Assembly (NCBI GenBank): GCA_965222975.1
Contig: CBDCVJ010000078.1
Location: 1-64,000 of the forward strand
Source: UBA6168 sp965222975
Lineage (GTDB): Bacteria; Bacteroidota; Bacteroidia; Chitinophagales; Saprospiraceae
Reading direction: 5' to 3'
Length of the DNA: 64,000 bases
Made by a program: the position numbers and the translations under genes. Of the stretch, positions 1 to 9,649 are shown in pieces (position 1 is the first letter of the stretch; the number at the start of each line of letters is the position of its first letter). The notes under the pieces are model-generated. The model saw nothing but the letters and a program-made list of their open reading frames with translations. It ran no database searches and was not told the DNA's origin.

Positions 1-46
1 AGATACTGGTGGCATTCCACTTTGGTGGGACGTTGATTAATTATTT

Positions 47-174
47 GAGACTGTCTCATAAGTGCCTATTTGCTAAATCTCAAAGATTTAGTAAATCTAT
101 AACTCGCTGATTTTAAATTTACTAAATCTTTGAGATTTAGCAAATTATCGCTCCGAAGGTACTTATGAGACAGC
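47..174. repeat. Nested inverted repeat upstream of the FG-GAP gene
   Basis: Outer arms at 51-63 and 161-173 (CTGTCTCATAAGT and its complement) enclose a second, perfect 29-nt inverted repeat at 68-96 and 117-145 with a 20-nt loop. There is no T-tract typical of an intrinsic terminator. The stretch 1-222 holds no gene I can support. The two-level architecture recurs at other intergenic sites in this window. Confidence 0.85.
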
Positions 175-222
175 CTCCTATTTGATAATATAGCCAGCTA
201 AACAAAGGCAATCAACAAACAT

Positions 223-3200
223 TTGAAAAAAAACCGTCCATATTTTTTCCTCTTTGCCCTTCTTTTCTTTTGCGCTTGCCAAAAAGAAAAATCCAATGTG
301 CTGTTCACCAAAGTTTCTAAAAAGAAAACGGGCATCGAATTTCGCAACCTGCTCAAAGAGGACGAGAATTTCAATATTTTCAAATACCAATATTTCAATA
401 ATGGCGGCGGTTTGGCGGTCGGTGATTTCAACAATGACGGCTTGCAAGATTTGGTATTTACAGGCAATATGGTCAAAAACCGCCTCTACCTCAACAAAGG
501 AGATTTTCACTTTGAAGACATAACCAAGAAATCAGGTATCGCTGAAAAAGAAGGGTGGTGTACAGGCGTCACCACGGTTGACATCAACGAAGATGGTTGG
601 CTCGACCTATACATTTGTCGAGCAGGCTACCCGTTCGATGACCTTCGTAGCAATTTGCTTTTTATTAATAATGGCAACCTGACATTTACTGAGAAAGCAG
701 TTGAATATGGCCTCGACGACCTGGCCTATTCCACTCACAGCGCATTTTTCGATTATGACAAAGACGGTGACCTCGACCTGTTTTTGCTCAATCACTCTAC
801 GGTTGAATATTCAAGAGGATCGTTAGAAGTCTTTCAATTGAGAAACAAGAAAAACCCCGATTTCACCAACAAGCTATTCAGGAACGACCAAGGCCATTTC
901 GTGAACGTCACCGAGGAAGCGGGCATTTATTCTAATGTCCTCACCTTCAGCCTCGGCATCAGTGTCGCGGACATCAACAACGATGGTTGGCAGGACATCT
1001 TCATCGGCAATGACTTCAATGAGCCGGACTACCTATTCCTCAATCAACAAGATGGAACTTTCACTGACGGCTTTGCGGATGCTTTTGACCATACCTCTAC
1101 TTTTTCGATGGGTTCGGACGTGGCCGATTTCAACAATGACGGGCTGCTCGATCTGGTGAGTTTGGACATGCTGCCAGAAGGCAATTATTTGCAAAAAATG
1201 CACTCCGGCGCTGATAATTATGATAAGGTGTCCATGCTCGAAAAAAGTGGCTTCCACAACCAGTACAGCCGCAATATGCTTCAGCTCAATAACGGCGATG
1301 GCACCTTCTCGGAAGTAGGCCAAATGGCTGGGGTTTCCAATACGGACTGGAGCTGGGCACCGCTCTTTTTCGATTTCGACAACGATGGCCTCAAAGACCT
1401 CTTCATTGCCAATGGCTACCTCCGTGACCATACCGACATGGACTTCCTCAACTTCACGGCGAATGAGGTTTTGAAAATAAACAAAGGAGAAGAACACGTT
1501 GATTTTGAGGGTTACATGGCGCAGATGCCGCCCATTTTGCAGCCCAATTATTTTTATAAAAATGAAGGCGGTTTGAGCTTTAAAAACAAAACGGCAGAGT
1601 GGGGTTTGGACGAACCCGTTGTTTCGCAAAGTGCCGCCTATGTTGACCTTGACAACGACGGCGACCTTGACCTTGTGCTCAACAACACGGAGGAATATGC
1701 CTCAGTTTATCAAAATAATTCCGATCGGCTGTTCCAACATAATTATTTGAAAATCAATCTGAAAGGGACGAAAGGAAACCCATTTGGCATTGGAGCAAAA
1801 GTGAGTTTGTATACTGCCGGGAAAACCTTTCTTCAGGAACAACAGCCCGTCCGTGGCTTCCAGTCTACCGTTGACCCAGTGCTAAATTTTGGATTGGGAA
1901 ATATTGAAAAAATGGATTCCATTGAAGTTGTGTGGCCGACGGACGAGCGACAGGTTTTAAAGAATATTCCGACCAATCAAACACTGGAACTTGACATAAA
2001 AAAGGCTGCTCTACAACAACAAAAATCTATACCTCCGCCGGATACTTATTTTTCTGAAAAAAACATTGCTGACGCCCGCCATCAGGAAAGCGGCTTCAAT
2101 GATTTCAAAACCCAATCCCTACTGCCCTGGTTTTTTTCAAGAACTGGCCCTGCCACAGCCGTTGGCGATGTGAACAAAGATGGGAGGGAAGATATTTTTA
2201 TGGGAAATGCAAAAGGGGCTGTTGGGCAACTATTGCTGCAAAATGCCAATGACTCTTTTGTAAAATCACTGCATCCCATTTTTGAAAATGATGCCTACTG
2301 TGAGGACACCGACGCTGCTTTTTTCGATGCCGATGCCGACGGCGACCTCGACTTATATGTGGCAAGCGGCAGCTATGAATTTTCGGAAACCAGCCCCAAC
2401 CTCCAGGACCGCCTCTACCTCAACGATGGAAATGGGAAATTTACAAAAGCAGAAAAAAGTCTTCCTGAATTGTTCATGAATTCCACCTGTGCCAAACCTG
2501 CCGATATGGATGGCGACGGTGACATGGACTTGTTCGTGGGCGGAGGGTACATTCATGGAAAATATCCCGAATCTTATGAAAGCCAGCTCCTTATAAATAA
2601 GGGGAATGGCGTTTTTGAAAAACAATCTTTCGAAAGACAAAAGTTTGGTAATGTGACAGATGCCCTATGGACTGACTTGAACGGAGATCAATTGCCCGAA
2701 TTGATCGTGGTCGGTGAATGGCAGGCCATTATGGTATTTGAAAATGAAAACGGTCACCTTGCCGATAAAACCAACCAATATTTCAGCAATGCAACAAACG
2801 GTCTGTGGAACACCGTGCATGTTGCTGACTTCGACGGGGATGGCGACATGGATTTAGTGGCTGGCAACCTCGGCACCAATTCCCAATTGTCCGCCCATCC
2901 CGACGAGCCGCTCGAATTGTTTTACGATGATTTTGATGAAAACGGCAGCCTCGATCCTTTGCTCTGCTACTATGTGCAAGGCCAGTCGTGGCCCTTTGTC
3001 TCAAGAGATGACCTCCTCAACCAGTTACCTCATCTGAAGAAAAAATTCCTCTTTTTCAAGGATTACGCAAACGCCCAAATTCAGGACATTCTTACACCTG
3101 AACAAAGGGCAAAAACACAAAAACTACAAGCCTCCACTTTGGAGACCGCTTATTACGAATTCAGTGAGAGTAAGTTTATTAAAAGGTCGTTGCCCGTAGC

Positions 3201-3525
3201 GGCACAGATTGCCCCGGTTCATGCTATCGAATCCTTTGATAGCAATGGCGACGGGCATCTCGACCTTATTTTGGGAGGCAATATTTTGCATACAAGGGTA
3301 AAGCTCGGCAGGCTGGATGGCAATCACGGGCTGGTCTTACTGGGTGATGGTAAAGGGCAATTCAAAACGGCATCTTATACAGAGACAGGCTTAAAAATAA
3401 AGGGAGCCATGCAGCAAATTGAAAAGGTGGAAGTGGCTGGAAAGCCGCATGTCTTGTTTGGGGTGAATGATGATGCAGTGCGAATTTTTCAAATCAATCA
3501 AAATGATCACATCACAGCAAATTGA
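223..3525 (+). CDS. FG-GAP/VCBS repeat lipoprotein with ASPIC/UnbV domain
   Basis: This 1100-residue exported protein begins with a hydrophobic signal ending at a Cys near residue 20 (FFCACQK), which suggests a lipoprotein. At least a dozen calcium-loop motifs of the D-x-N/D-x-D-G type (DFNNDGLQD, DINEDGWLD, DYDKDGDLD, DSNGDGHLD) mark FG-GAP/VCBS beta-propeller repeats in two blocks. Around residues 505-590 lies an ASPIC/UnbV module (GIGAKVSLY, PVRGFQSTVDP, WPTDERQV). Such proteins are common surface proteins in Bacteroidota, often near polysaccharide or transport genes, but the biochemical role is generally unknown. The stop overlaps the start of the next gene by 23 bases, so the two are probably co-transcribed. 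Family assignment is firm; function is inferred only from location at the surface. Confidence 0.9.
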   Translation: MKKNRPYFFLFALLFFCACQKEKSNVLFTKVSKKKTGIEFRNLLKEDENFNIFKYQYFNNGGGLAVGDFNNDGLQDLVFTGNMVKNRLYLNKGDFHFEDITKKSGIAEKEGWCTGVTTVDINEDGWLDLYICRAGYPFDDLRSNLLFINNGNLTFTEKAVEYGLDDLAYSTHSAFFDYDKDGDLDLFLLNHSTVEYSRGSLEVFQLRNKKNPDFTNKLFRNDQGHFVNVTEEAGIYSNVLTFSLGISVADINNDGWQDIFIGNDFNEPDYLFLNQQDGTFTDGFADAFDHTSTFSMGSDVADFNNDGLLDLVSLDMLPEGNYLQKMHSGADNYDKVSMLEKSGFHNQYSRNMLQLNNGDGTFSEVGQMAGVSNTDWSWAPLFFDFDNDGLKDLFIANGYLRDHTDMDFLNFTANEVLKINKGEEHVDFEGYMAQMPPILQPNYFYKNEGGLSFKNKTAEWGLDEPVVSQSAAYVDLDNDGDLDLVLNNTEEYASVYQNNSDRLFQHNYLKINLKGTKGNPFGIGAKVSLYTAGKTFLQEQQPVRGFQSTVDPVLNFGLGNIEKMDSIEVVWPTDERQVLKNIPTNQTLELDIKKAALQQQKSIPPPDTYFSEKNIADARHQESGFNDFKTQSLLPWFFSRTGPATAVGDVNKDGREDIFMGNAKGAVGQLLLQNANDSFVKSLHPIFENDAYCEDTDAAFFDADADGDLDLYVASGSYEFSETSPNLQDRLYLNDGNGKFTKAEKSLPELFMNSTCAKPADMDGDGDMDLFVGGGYIHGKYPESYESQLLINKGNGVFEKQSFERQKFGNVTDALWTDLNGDQLPELIVVGEWQAIMVFENENGHLADKTNQYFSNATNGLWNTVHVADFDGDGDMDLVAGNLGTNSQLSAHPDEPLELFYDDFDENGSLDPLLCYYVQGQSWPFVSRDDLLNQLPHLKKKFLFFKDYANAQIQDILTPEQRAKTQKLQASTLETAYYEFSESKFIKRSLPVAAQIAPVHAIESFDSNGDGHLDLILGGNILHTRVKLGRLDGNHGLVLLGDGKGQFKTASYTETGLKIKGAMQQIEKVEVAGKPHVLFGVNDDAVRIFQINQNDHITAN

Positions 3526-4231
3526 TTTTTTCCATGAAAACGGCTATGTCATCGTGGAGAACCTATTGAACCAACAGGAGGTCGAGTATTTCCGACAGGT
3601 GTATGAAGATTTTTTGCATGGGAAGATCGCTACCAATGGCCAGCGTTCCGATCTGAGCGGCCTGACCGACAAAGGGGAAAAAGAGCGCATCGTACAGATC
3701 ATGCGGCCTTCATTGCTTCACCAACCATTGCAAAATTCCATCCTCCACCAACGGGCTGTGCAAATTGCCCAAGCATTGATGGGCAAAGACATGGAACTCG
3801 ATTTCGACATGCTCATTGACAAACCTCCATACACAAACGCACCAACCCCTTGGCATCAGGACGAAGCCTACTGGATTGATATGGAGGACAAACGAGCGGC
3901 CTCCTGCTGGGTAGCACTGGACGATGTGGTAAAAGAGAATGGCTGCATGTGGTTTGTACCAAAATCGCACTTGCAACCCCTGCGACAGCATGAACAAACG
4001 GGCAAGGGTGGCGCACTTCAGTGTGAGGCAGATGAATTGGAAGCTGTGGCCGCAGAAATAATGGCTGGCACTTGTACTTTCCATCACGGACGGACGATCC
4101 ACTATGCGAGGGGCAATAACACAAGTCGGCGTCGAAGGGCTTTTATTGCCAATTTCCGTCCCGCAGCCATGATTGCTTATGAACGGGCGCAGGGCTTTGA
4201 CCACTTGGGAAAAAGGGAGGTACGGCAGTAA
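3503..4231 (+). CDS. Phytanoyl-CoA dioxygenase (PhyH) family protein
   Basis: A 242-residue protein of the PhyH Fe(II)/2-oxoglutarate dioxygenase family. The iron-binding facial triad is visible: His and Asp in PWHQDEAYW, and the distal His in either HHGRTIH or the following IHYA. A distal Arg in the RRRRAF segment could bind 2-oxoglutarate. The start ATG at 3503 gives an N-terminus (MITSQQIDFFHENGYVIVENLL) typical of the family; an in-frame upstream ATG at 3467 would extend into the preceding coding sequence. The gene overlaps the FG-GAP gene by 23 bases. The substrate cannot be told; many bacterial members hydroxylate small molecules. It ends immediately before a 53-nt inverted repeat. Confidence 0.88.
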   Translation: MITSQQIDFFHENGYVIVENLLNQQEVEYFRQVYEDFLHGKIATNGQRSDLSGLTDKGEKERIVQIMRPSLLHQPLQNSILHQRAVQIAQALMGKDMELDFDMLIDKPPYTNAPTPWHQDEAYWIDMEDKRAASCWVALDDVVKENGCMWFVPKSHLQPLRQHEQTGKGGALQCEADELEAVAAEIMAGTCTFHHGRTIHYARGNNTSRRRRAFIANFRPAAMIAYERAQGFDHLGKREVRQ

Positions 4232-4232
4232 T

Positions 4233-4352
4233 AATGTAGTCGCCAAAACTTGTCCCGCATTTTACATCGGGATTCATTTGGCGGATTTAAAGAGTTTTGT
4301 CCGCCAAATGAATCCCGATGTAAAATGCGGGACAAGTTTTGGCGACTACATT
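4233..4352. repeat. Perfect 53-nt inverted repeat between convergent genes
   Basis: Arms 4233-4285 and 4300-4352 are exact reverse complements with a 14-nt loop. The right arm touches the stop codon of the minus-strand gene and the left arm begins one base after the PhyH stop. It may act as a bidirectional transcription barrier, but the arms are far longer than an ordinary terminator and lack a clear T-tract. Part of the arm (TCCCGCATTTTACATCGGGA and two further bases) recurs with two differences at 59700-59721, which suggests a dispersed palindromic element. Confidence 0.92.
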
Positions 4353-5158
4353 CACAACCGTTCCTTGAGCCAATTTTTCATAAATACATTCACCTCCCAT
4401 TGATCTGCCACTGGCTTTTGGGAAAAAGGGAGGGTAGGCATATAAGCAGGCGGGCCAAATTCCGGCAAGATGGTAAAAACCACTGCGCCTTTGGAGCGGT
4501 GGACATCTAAAATGCGCTGCCATATTTTTAGATGATTTTCGAGTTGAGGCTGCCATTCCGGCGCTCTGGGATCGGAAACCTGTGGGCCCTGTTCGTGGCC
4601 GACCCGGGCATGTATGTAATCCGTTCTTTGGACAGCCAAACCCAGTAAATCAGTCATATCCGAAAGGTCGGATTCATGGACAACCATCCAATGGGAAAAA
4701 TCCCCAGTGAGGCGCATTTCTGGTAAGGCTTGAAGAATAGGACAGGTAGTGACGGCAGAGAATGTAGGCCGTCCACGATGCGTCTCAAACCCCAAAGGAA
4801 CGCCGTTCTGCTTTGACCATTCAATCCCATATTCATACAACGGAAGGTTTTCTTCAAAAGGGAAATATTCCTTGCCAACTAAGGCATTGATGCGGGAAAT
4901 GCCTGCTGTCAAGGCATCATCAAGGCGATTTTTGAAAGATTGCATCTGAGTCGCTGGGGTATTGCCGATAGCCCAGACTTGTGCGATAATTTCTAACCCT
5001 AAATCTTGCGCCATTTGATGAATTTCACTGGCGGGTTCTTCACGGGCAGTGATGTCAATTTCCACTGCATCGAAACCGTCGTTTTTTGCTCTTTCGAGAA
5101 ATTCATGGATAGGCCGTTCGCCCATGCCCCAAATGGATTTTCCGTATTGGATATTCAT
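4352..5158 (-). CDS. Sugar phosphate isomerase/epimerase-like TIM-barrel protein
   Basis: A 268-residue protein with the layout of the xylose isomerase-like TIM barrel (AP endonuclease family 2). Supporting motifs are FDAVEIDI near the N-terminus, GFETHRGRPTFS, LTGDFSHWM, YIHARVGHEQGPQV and PEFGPP, which carry the Glu, Asp/His, His and Glu residues expected to bind a divalent metal. No signal peptide is present, so it should be cytoplasmic. Known relatives isomerise or epimerise sugars or inositol derivatives; the substrate is not evident. It is divergent from the GH20 gene, and with the symporter suggests a small sugar-use locus. Confidence 0.85.
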   Translation of the reverse strand: MNIQYGKSIWGMGERPIHEFLERAKNDGFDAVEIDITAREEPASEIHQMAQDLGLEIIAQVWAIGNTPATQMQSFKNRLDDALTAGISRINALVGKEYFPFEENLPLYEYGIEWSKQNGVPLGFETHRGRPTFSAVTTCPILQALPEMRLTGDFSHWMVVHESDLSDMTDLLGLAVQRTDYIHARVGHEQGPQVSDPRAPEWQPQLENHLKIWQRILDVHRSKGAVVFTILPEFGPPAYMPTLPFSQKPVADQWEVNVFMKNWLKERL

Positions 5159-5290
5159 TTTTTTATTGAATTAAAAGTTCAACAAGTGGGTCAAGCCAAA
5201 ACCTCAAACCTCCCATCCCCAAAAGCCCCTCTCATACTTGGGATTCCGCCTCAAAATCGGTGCTGAAAAAACAACCATAATCAACAAATA

Positions 5291-5319
5291 AACCAAAAAT
5301 TACATCAACCAAAAATTAC
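5291..5319 (+). repeat. 13-nt tandem direct repeat just before the GH20 start codon
   Basis: AACCAAAAATTAC occurs at 5291-5303 and again at 5307-5319, with a 16-nt period, ending one base before the ATG at 5321. It lies in the leader of the hexosaminidase gene. It could be a translation-level or regulator site, or a simple duplication. Confidence 0.6.
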
Positions 5320-5320
5320 T

Positions 5321-7645
5321 ATGAACAAATATTTATCAATAATATTTTTTTCCCTGCTTTTATTTAATTGCAACTTAGAAAATAAAAATGAACTGAACAA
5401 AGAAAACCAATATAATGTAATACCGATCCCAACTTCTCTTGTGCCAAAAGAAGGCCGATTTATCATTGACAAAAATACTGCTATAATAGTTGATGGAAAT
5501 AACGAACATGTTCAAAATATAGCTACAGATTTTTTACAAAAAATAAAAATCGCCACTGGGTTTAGTTTGTCAATAAAAAAAATAAAATCAGATAAAAACA
5601 CCATTGTTTTTCAATTGGATAAAAATATGGCCGATGAGGGGAAATATTCACTTTCCGTAACACCCGATCAGATTACAATTAAAGCTGGTCAACCCATAGG
5701 GTTATTTTATGCTGTTCAGACATTAAGGCAATTATTGCCAAATGAATTTGAAAATAAACTAAAACCCAAAAAAACAACTTGGTCAATTCTTGCGGTGGAA
5801 ATAAACGACTCCCCTCGTTTTGTTTATCGGGGCATGCACCTTGATGTGTCCCGTCATTTTTTTGATATAAATACCATCAAAAAACTCATCGACCAATTGG
5901 CCTACCATAAAATGAATTATTTTCATTGGCATTTGACCGACGATCAAGGTTGGCGGATTGAAATAAAAAAATATCCGGAATTGACAGAAGTCGGTGCATA
6001 TAGGAATGGAACATTGGTTGGTCATTATAATGACCAGCCTCACCAGTTTGACGGAAAAAAATATGGCGGGTTTTATACGCAAGAAGAAATAAAAGAAGTA
6101 GTACAGTATGCAACGGAGCGATTTGTCACCATTATTCCTGAAATAGAATTGCCTGGGCATGCTCAGGCAGCCTTGGCAGCTTACCCTGAATTGGGTTGTG
6201 AAGGCGACTCATTTGATGTTTGGCAAAAATGGGGCGTGTCAGAAAACATATTCTGTCCAAAGGAGGAAACCTTTGAATTCTTGGAGAATGTATTGAATGA
6301 AGTTATTGATTTATTTCCGGGAAAATATATTCACATCGGCGGTGACGAATGTCCAAAAATAAGATGGGAAGAAAGTGCATTTTGCCAGCAATTAATGCAA
6401 AAAGAAGAATTAAAAGACGAGCATGAATTGCAGAGCTATTTTATCCGGCGAATTGAAAAACACATTAATTCAAAAGGTCGGCAAATAATTGGTTGGGACG
6501 AAATACTGGAAGGAGGTCTGGCACCCAATGCAACGGTCATGTCATGGCGTGGAGTAGAAGGAGGGGTTGAGGCGGCCAAGTCGGGGCATGATGTAATAAT
6601 GACGCCTACCTCTCATTGTTATTTTGATTATTATCAGAGCGACCACCCCGACGAACCGCTGGCCATTGGCGGTCTTATTCCGTTAGAAAAAATTTATAAT
6701 TATAAGCCTATACCAGATGAATTAAATGAAAGTGAGACAAAATATATTTTGGGAACGCAAGCCAATTTGTGGTCGGAATATATTCCTACTCCCGAAAAAC
6801 TGGAATACATGGTTTTTCCACGATTAAGCGCATTGGCGGAAGTGGCCTGGTCGCAAAAAAACAACCGTGATTTCGATGGCTTTATTGAGCGTCTTACCAC
6901 TCATCTAAAAAGACTGGAATTGATGGGAATAAATGCTGCGAACCATTTATATGATTTAAATACTTTCATTCAACCAAGTAATGGAAAAGTAGAAGTAAGG
7001 CTAAATGCTTTGGCAAAAAATGCAGCCATTTATTATACCACTGACGGTAGTGAGCCTTCTCTAAATTCAAACCAATATACCACTTCCATAAATGTGGAAT
7101 CCAACATGCAATTAAAAGCACAAGCATTTGTTGAAAGCGAAAAAGTTGGCAGGGGCTGGCAACAATCATTCAACATTCACAAAGCTGCTGGAAAAATGAT
7201 TACCTTGTCGGCAAATCCCCACCCCAAATACAGTGGCAATGGGGTTGGTTCTGTTATTAACGGGGTTTTGGGAAATGATGAAAGATATGGGGATGCTGAA
7301 TGGCTTGGGTTTGATGGGGAAGATTTTGAGGCGGTCATTGATTTTGGTAAAACGGAAAATATAAACGAAATAATATTCCGTTTTTTTAAGGGGGAGGGGC
7401 AATGGATTTATTTGCCAAAAGAAATAATAATATTTTCATCTCCTGACGGAAATGATTTTATGGAAATAGCAAAAAGCGAAAATATAAAAGGCGAAAACAA
7501 AGTAGTGGAATTCAATATTTCACTCAAAAATACAAGTAACCAATTTTTAAAAATAATCGCAAAAAATTATGGCGTTATTCCAAAAGGAAAACAAGGGGGA
7601 GGGAATAAGGCTTGGATGTTTATTGACGAAATTAGGGTTAATTAA
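5321..7645 (+). CDS. GH20 beta-N-acetylhexosaminidase lipoprotein
   Basis: A 774-residue exported enzyme expected to release terminal beta-linked N-acetylhexosamine from chitooligosaccharides or glycans. The signal peptide ends at Cys17 (LLLFNCN), suggesting lipidation. Residues about 30-155 form the GH20b domain. The catalytic barrel starts near residue 165 (FVYRGMHLDVSRHF, HWHLTDDQGWRIE). The substrate-assisted catalytic pair is D342-E343 in HIGGDECPK. A chitobiase/Fn3-like C-terminal module follows (AIYYTTDGSEPS, about 565), then a discoidin-like F5/8-type-C beta domain at about 630-774 that may bind carbohydrate. All key residues are present. The sodium symporter gene follows after a hairpin, so release outside and uptake may be linked. 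Confidence 0.95.
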   Translation: MNKYLSIIFFSLLLFNCNLENKNELNKENQYNVIPIPTSLVPKEGRFIIDKNTAIIVDGNNEHVQNIATDFLQKIKIATGFSLSIKKIKSDKNTIVFQLDKNMADEGKYSLSVTPDQITIKAGQPIGLFYAVQTLRQLLPNEFENKLKPKKTTWSILAVEINDSPRFVYRGMHLDVSRHFFDINTIKKLIDQLAYHKMNYFHWHLTDDQGWRIEIKKYPELTEVGAYRNGTLVGHYNDQPHQFDGKKYGGFYTQEEIKEVVQYATERFVTIIPEIELPGHAQAALAAYPELGCEGDSFDVWQKWGVSENIFCPKEETFEFLENVLNEVIDLFPGKYIHIGGDECPKIRWEESAFCQQLMQKEELKDEHELQSYFIRRIEKHINSKGRQIIGWDEILEGGLAPNATVMSWRGVEGGVEAAKSGHDVIMTPTSHCYFDYYQSDHPDEPLAIGGLIPLEKIYNYKPIPDELNESETKYILGTQANLWSEYIPTPEKLEYMVFPRLSALAEVAWSQKNNRDFDGFIERLTTHLKRLELMGINAANHLYDLNTFIQPSNGKVEVRLNALAKNAAIYYTTDGSEPSLNSNQYTTSINVESNMQLKAQAFVESEKVGRGWQQSFNIHKAAGKMITLSANPHPKYSGNGVGSVINGVLGNDERYGDAEWLGFDGEDFEAVIDFGKTENINEIIFRFFKGEGQWIYLPKEIIIFSSPDGNDFMEIAKSENIKGENKVVEFNISLKNTSNQFLKIIAKNYGVIPKGKQGGGNKAWMFIDEIRVN

Positions 7646-7649
7646 AATA

Positions 7650-7711
7650 AATGGTGAATGGTGAACGGTGAATATTTTCGTGATTCACCATTCACCTCTC
7701 ACCATTCATTA
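7650..7711. repeat. Imperfect hairpin of GGTGAATGGTGAA units
   Basis: Tandem ATGGTGAATGGTGAACGGTGAAT is followed by its near-complement TTCACCATTCACC...CACCATTCATT. It sits between the GH20 stop and the symporter start and could attenuate read-through. The unit is low-complexity and may have grown by slippage. Confidence 0.75.
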
Positions 7712-7738
7712 TTAAACCAAAACGACAAATCAACTATC

Positions 7739-9511
7739 ATGACACTTACCACATTAGATTGGTCATTCATTGCCGCCTTTTTTTTACTCTCATTATTGAT
7801 CGGGGTCATCGTTTCCAAACAGAGTGGAAAAAGTTCTTCCGACTTTTTTCTTTCCGGGCGAAATATGCCCTGGTGGTTACTGGGTGTATCAATGGTCGCC
7901 ACCACTTTTTCAGCAGACACACCAAACCTGGTAACAGATATAGTTCGGAAGGATGGTGTGTCGGGCAACTGGATATGGTGGGCATTTCTTATTACAGGAA
8001 TGATGACGGTTTTTATTTATGCAAAACTATGGCGACGCTCTGGCATATTGACCGATCTGGAATTTTATGAATTAAGGTACAGTGGAAAAGAAGCTGCTTT
8101 TTTAAGAGGCTTCAGGGCCATTTATTTAGGGGTGGTTTTTAACATCCTCATCATGGCAACGGTATGTCTGGCAGCCATAAAAATTGGCGGTACATTGTTG
8201 GGCATTAGCCCTGTACAAACCCTCTTGATCGCTTCTGTAGTAACCGTCGCCTATTCTGCGATTGGGGGATTAAAAGGAATTATATTGACCGATTTTTTCC
8301 AATTCATTATTGCAATGATAGGTACGATATGGGCAGCCGCCGTCATTGTCAATTTGCCAGAAGTAGGAGGTTTGGAAAATTTAATTCAGCATGAAAATGT
8401 CGTTGATAAATTAAATGTCATTCCTGATTTTAATAATACTGAAGCTCTGGTATCTTTATTAATAATCCCACTTGCCGTACAATGGTGGGCTGCCTATTAC
8501 CCCGGCGCAGAACCCGGCGGAGGCGGTTATATTGTACAGCGGATGCTGGCAGCCAAGGATGAAAAAAATGCTATCGGGGCAACGTTGTTTTTTAATATAG
8601 CGCATTATGCCCTTCGTCCGTGGCCATGGATTATTATTGCCCTTTGTTCCTTGATAGTATTTCCTGATTTGGATTCCATTAAAACGGCATTTCCAAATAT
8701 TGATAAAAGTGTCGTGGACGATGACCTGGCCTATTCTGCCATGCTTACTTTTTTGCCGAATGGATTATTGGGGATTGTTATCGCTTCATTAATCGCCGCA
8801 TTTATGTCCACCATTTCCACCCACTTAAATTGGGGGTCGTCCTATATTGTCAACGATTTTTATAAACGGTTTATTAATCCAGAAGTAAGTGAAAAACAGA
8901 TGGTTTTAATTGGCCGTATATCCACGGTAGTGTTAATGATAGTTGCGGCTATTTTGGCTTTGTTTTTAAACAATGCAAAAGAAGCATTTGGTATTATTGT
9001 ATTAATGGGCGCCGGGACGGGCCTGCTATTTATCCTTCGTTGGTTTTGGTGGCGCATCAATGCTTATAGTGAAATAGCGGCGATGGTTATTTCCTTTTTA
9101 GTGGCCATTACTTTTAAATTTATTATGCCCGGCGTTTTTGCCACTCATATAGAATTGATTTTGGGCGTATTGATTACCACCGTTGGTTGGGTTGCCGTTA
9201 CTTATTTAACAAGTCCAGTTAATAAAGATACACTTATTGGTTTTTATAAATTAATTAAACCACATAGCTATGGCTGGCAGCCAGTCGTATTGCAAGGTAT
9301 TGCAGAAAATAAAATAAATAGTGAGGAAGTATCGGTCGGAAAATTGCCAAGAGAACTAACGGGCATGTTTGCGGGTATTTTTCTGGTATATGGTGTTTTG
9401 TTCACCACTGGATTTTGGTTGTATGGTAATGGTGGTTATGCCACCATCGGAATTGTTGTTTCAGTAATTTCAGGAATCATACTTTGGCGGTCGTGGAATA
9501 GAATTGAATGA
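7739..9511 (+). CDS. Sodium:solute symporter (SSS family), probably sugar
   Basis: A 590-residue polytopic membrane protein with about 13-14 hydrophobic segments and SSS-family signatures (SGRNMPWWLLGVSMVATTFSAD, AYSAIGGLKGIILTDFFQF, MSTISTHLNWGSSY). Such carriers use the Na+ gradient to import sugars, amino acids or similar solutes. The ATG at 7739 is chosen because it starts just before the first membrane segment; an upstream in-frame ATG at 7658 would translate through the hairpin. It follows a secreted hexosaminidase, so N-acetylhexosamine or a related sugar is a plausible but unproven substrate. A Na+-coupled carrier fits the Na+-type ATPase seen downstream. Confidence 0.92.
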   Translation: MTLTTLDWSFIAAFFLLSLLIGVIVSKQSGKSSSDFFLSGRNMPWWLLGVSMVATTFSADTPNLVTDIVRKDGVSGNWIWWAFLITGMMTVFIYAKLWRRSGILTDLEFYELRYSGKEAAFLRGFRAIYLGVVFNILIMATVCLAAIKIGGTLLGISPVQTLLIASVVTVAYSAIGGLKGIILTDFFQFIIAMIGTIWAAAVIVNLPEVGGLENLIQHENVVDKLNVIPDFNNTEALVSLLIIPLAVQWWAAYYPGAEPGGGGYIVQRMLAAKDEKNAIGATLFFNIAHYALRPWPWIIIALCSLIVFPDLDSIKTAFPNIDKSVVDDDLAYSAMLTFLPNGLLGIVIASLIAAFMSTISTHLNWGSSYIVNDFYKRFINPEVSEKQMVLIGRISTVVLMIVAAILALFLNNAKEAFGIIVLMGAGTGLLFILRWFWWRINAYSEIAAMVISFLVAITFKFIMPGVFATHIELILGVLITTVGWVAVTYLTSPVNKDTLIGFYKLIKPHSYGWQPVVLQGIAENKINSEEVSVGKLPRELTGMFAGIFLVYGVLFTTGFWLYGNGGYATIGIVVSVISGIILWRSWNRIE

Positions 9512-9649
9512 TTAAAAGTTCGCATTTTACAGCAAGAGCAATTGCTCAAAGGAAAAGATAAATCCCCTTTGCAATAAATCAAAGATTCTGTGTTACTTGT
9601 ACGTTTCGGTAAGTGGAACATAGCAGGATTGAAAATGTCCCGACACAAT

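Noticed and set aside
1033..1629. 198-codon minus-strand open frame
   Set aside because: Antisense to the calcium-loop repeats of the FG-GAP gene; repeats create long shadow frames.
7650..7711. GGTGAATGGTGAA repeats as an iteron origin
   Set aside because: There are only a few imperfect units arranged as a hairpin, with no replication gene nearby.
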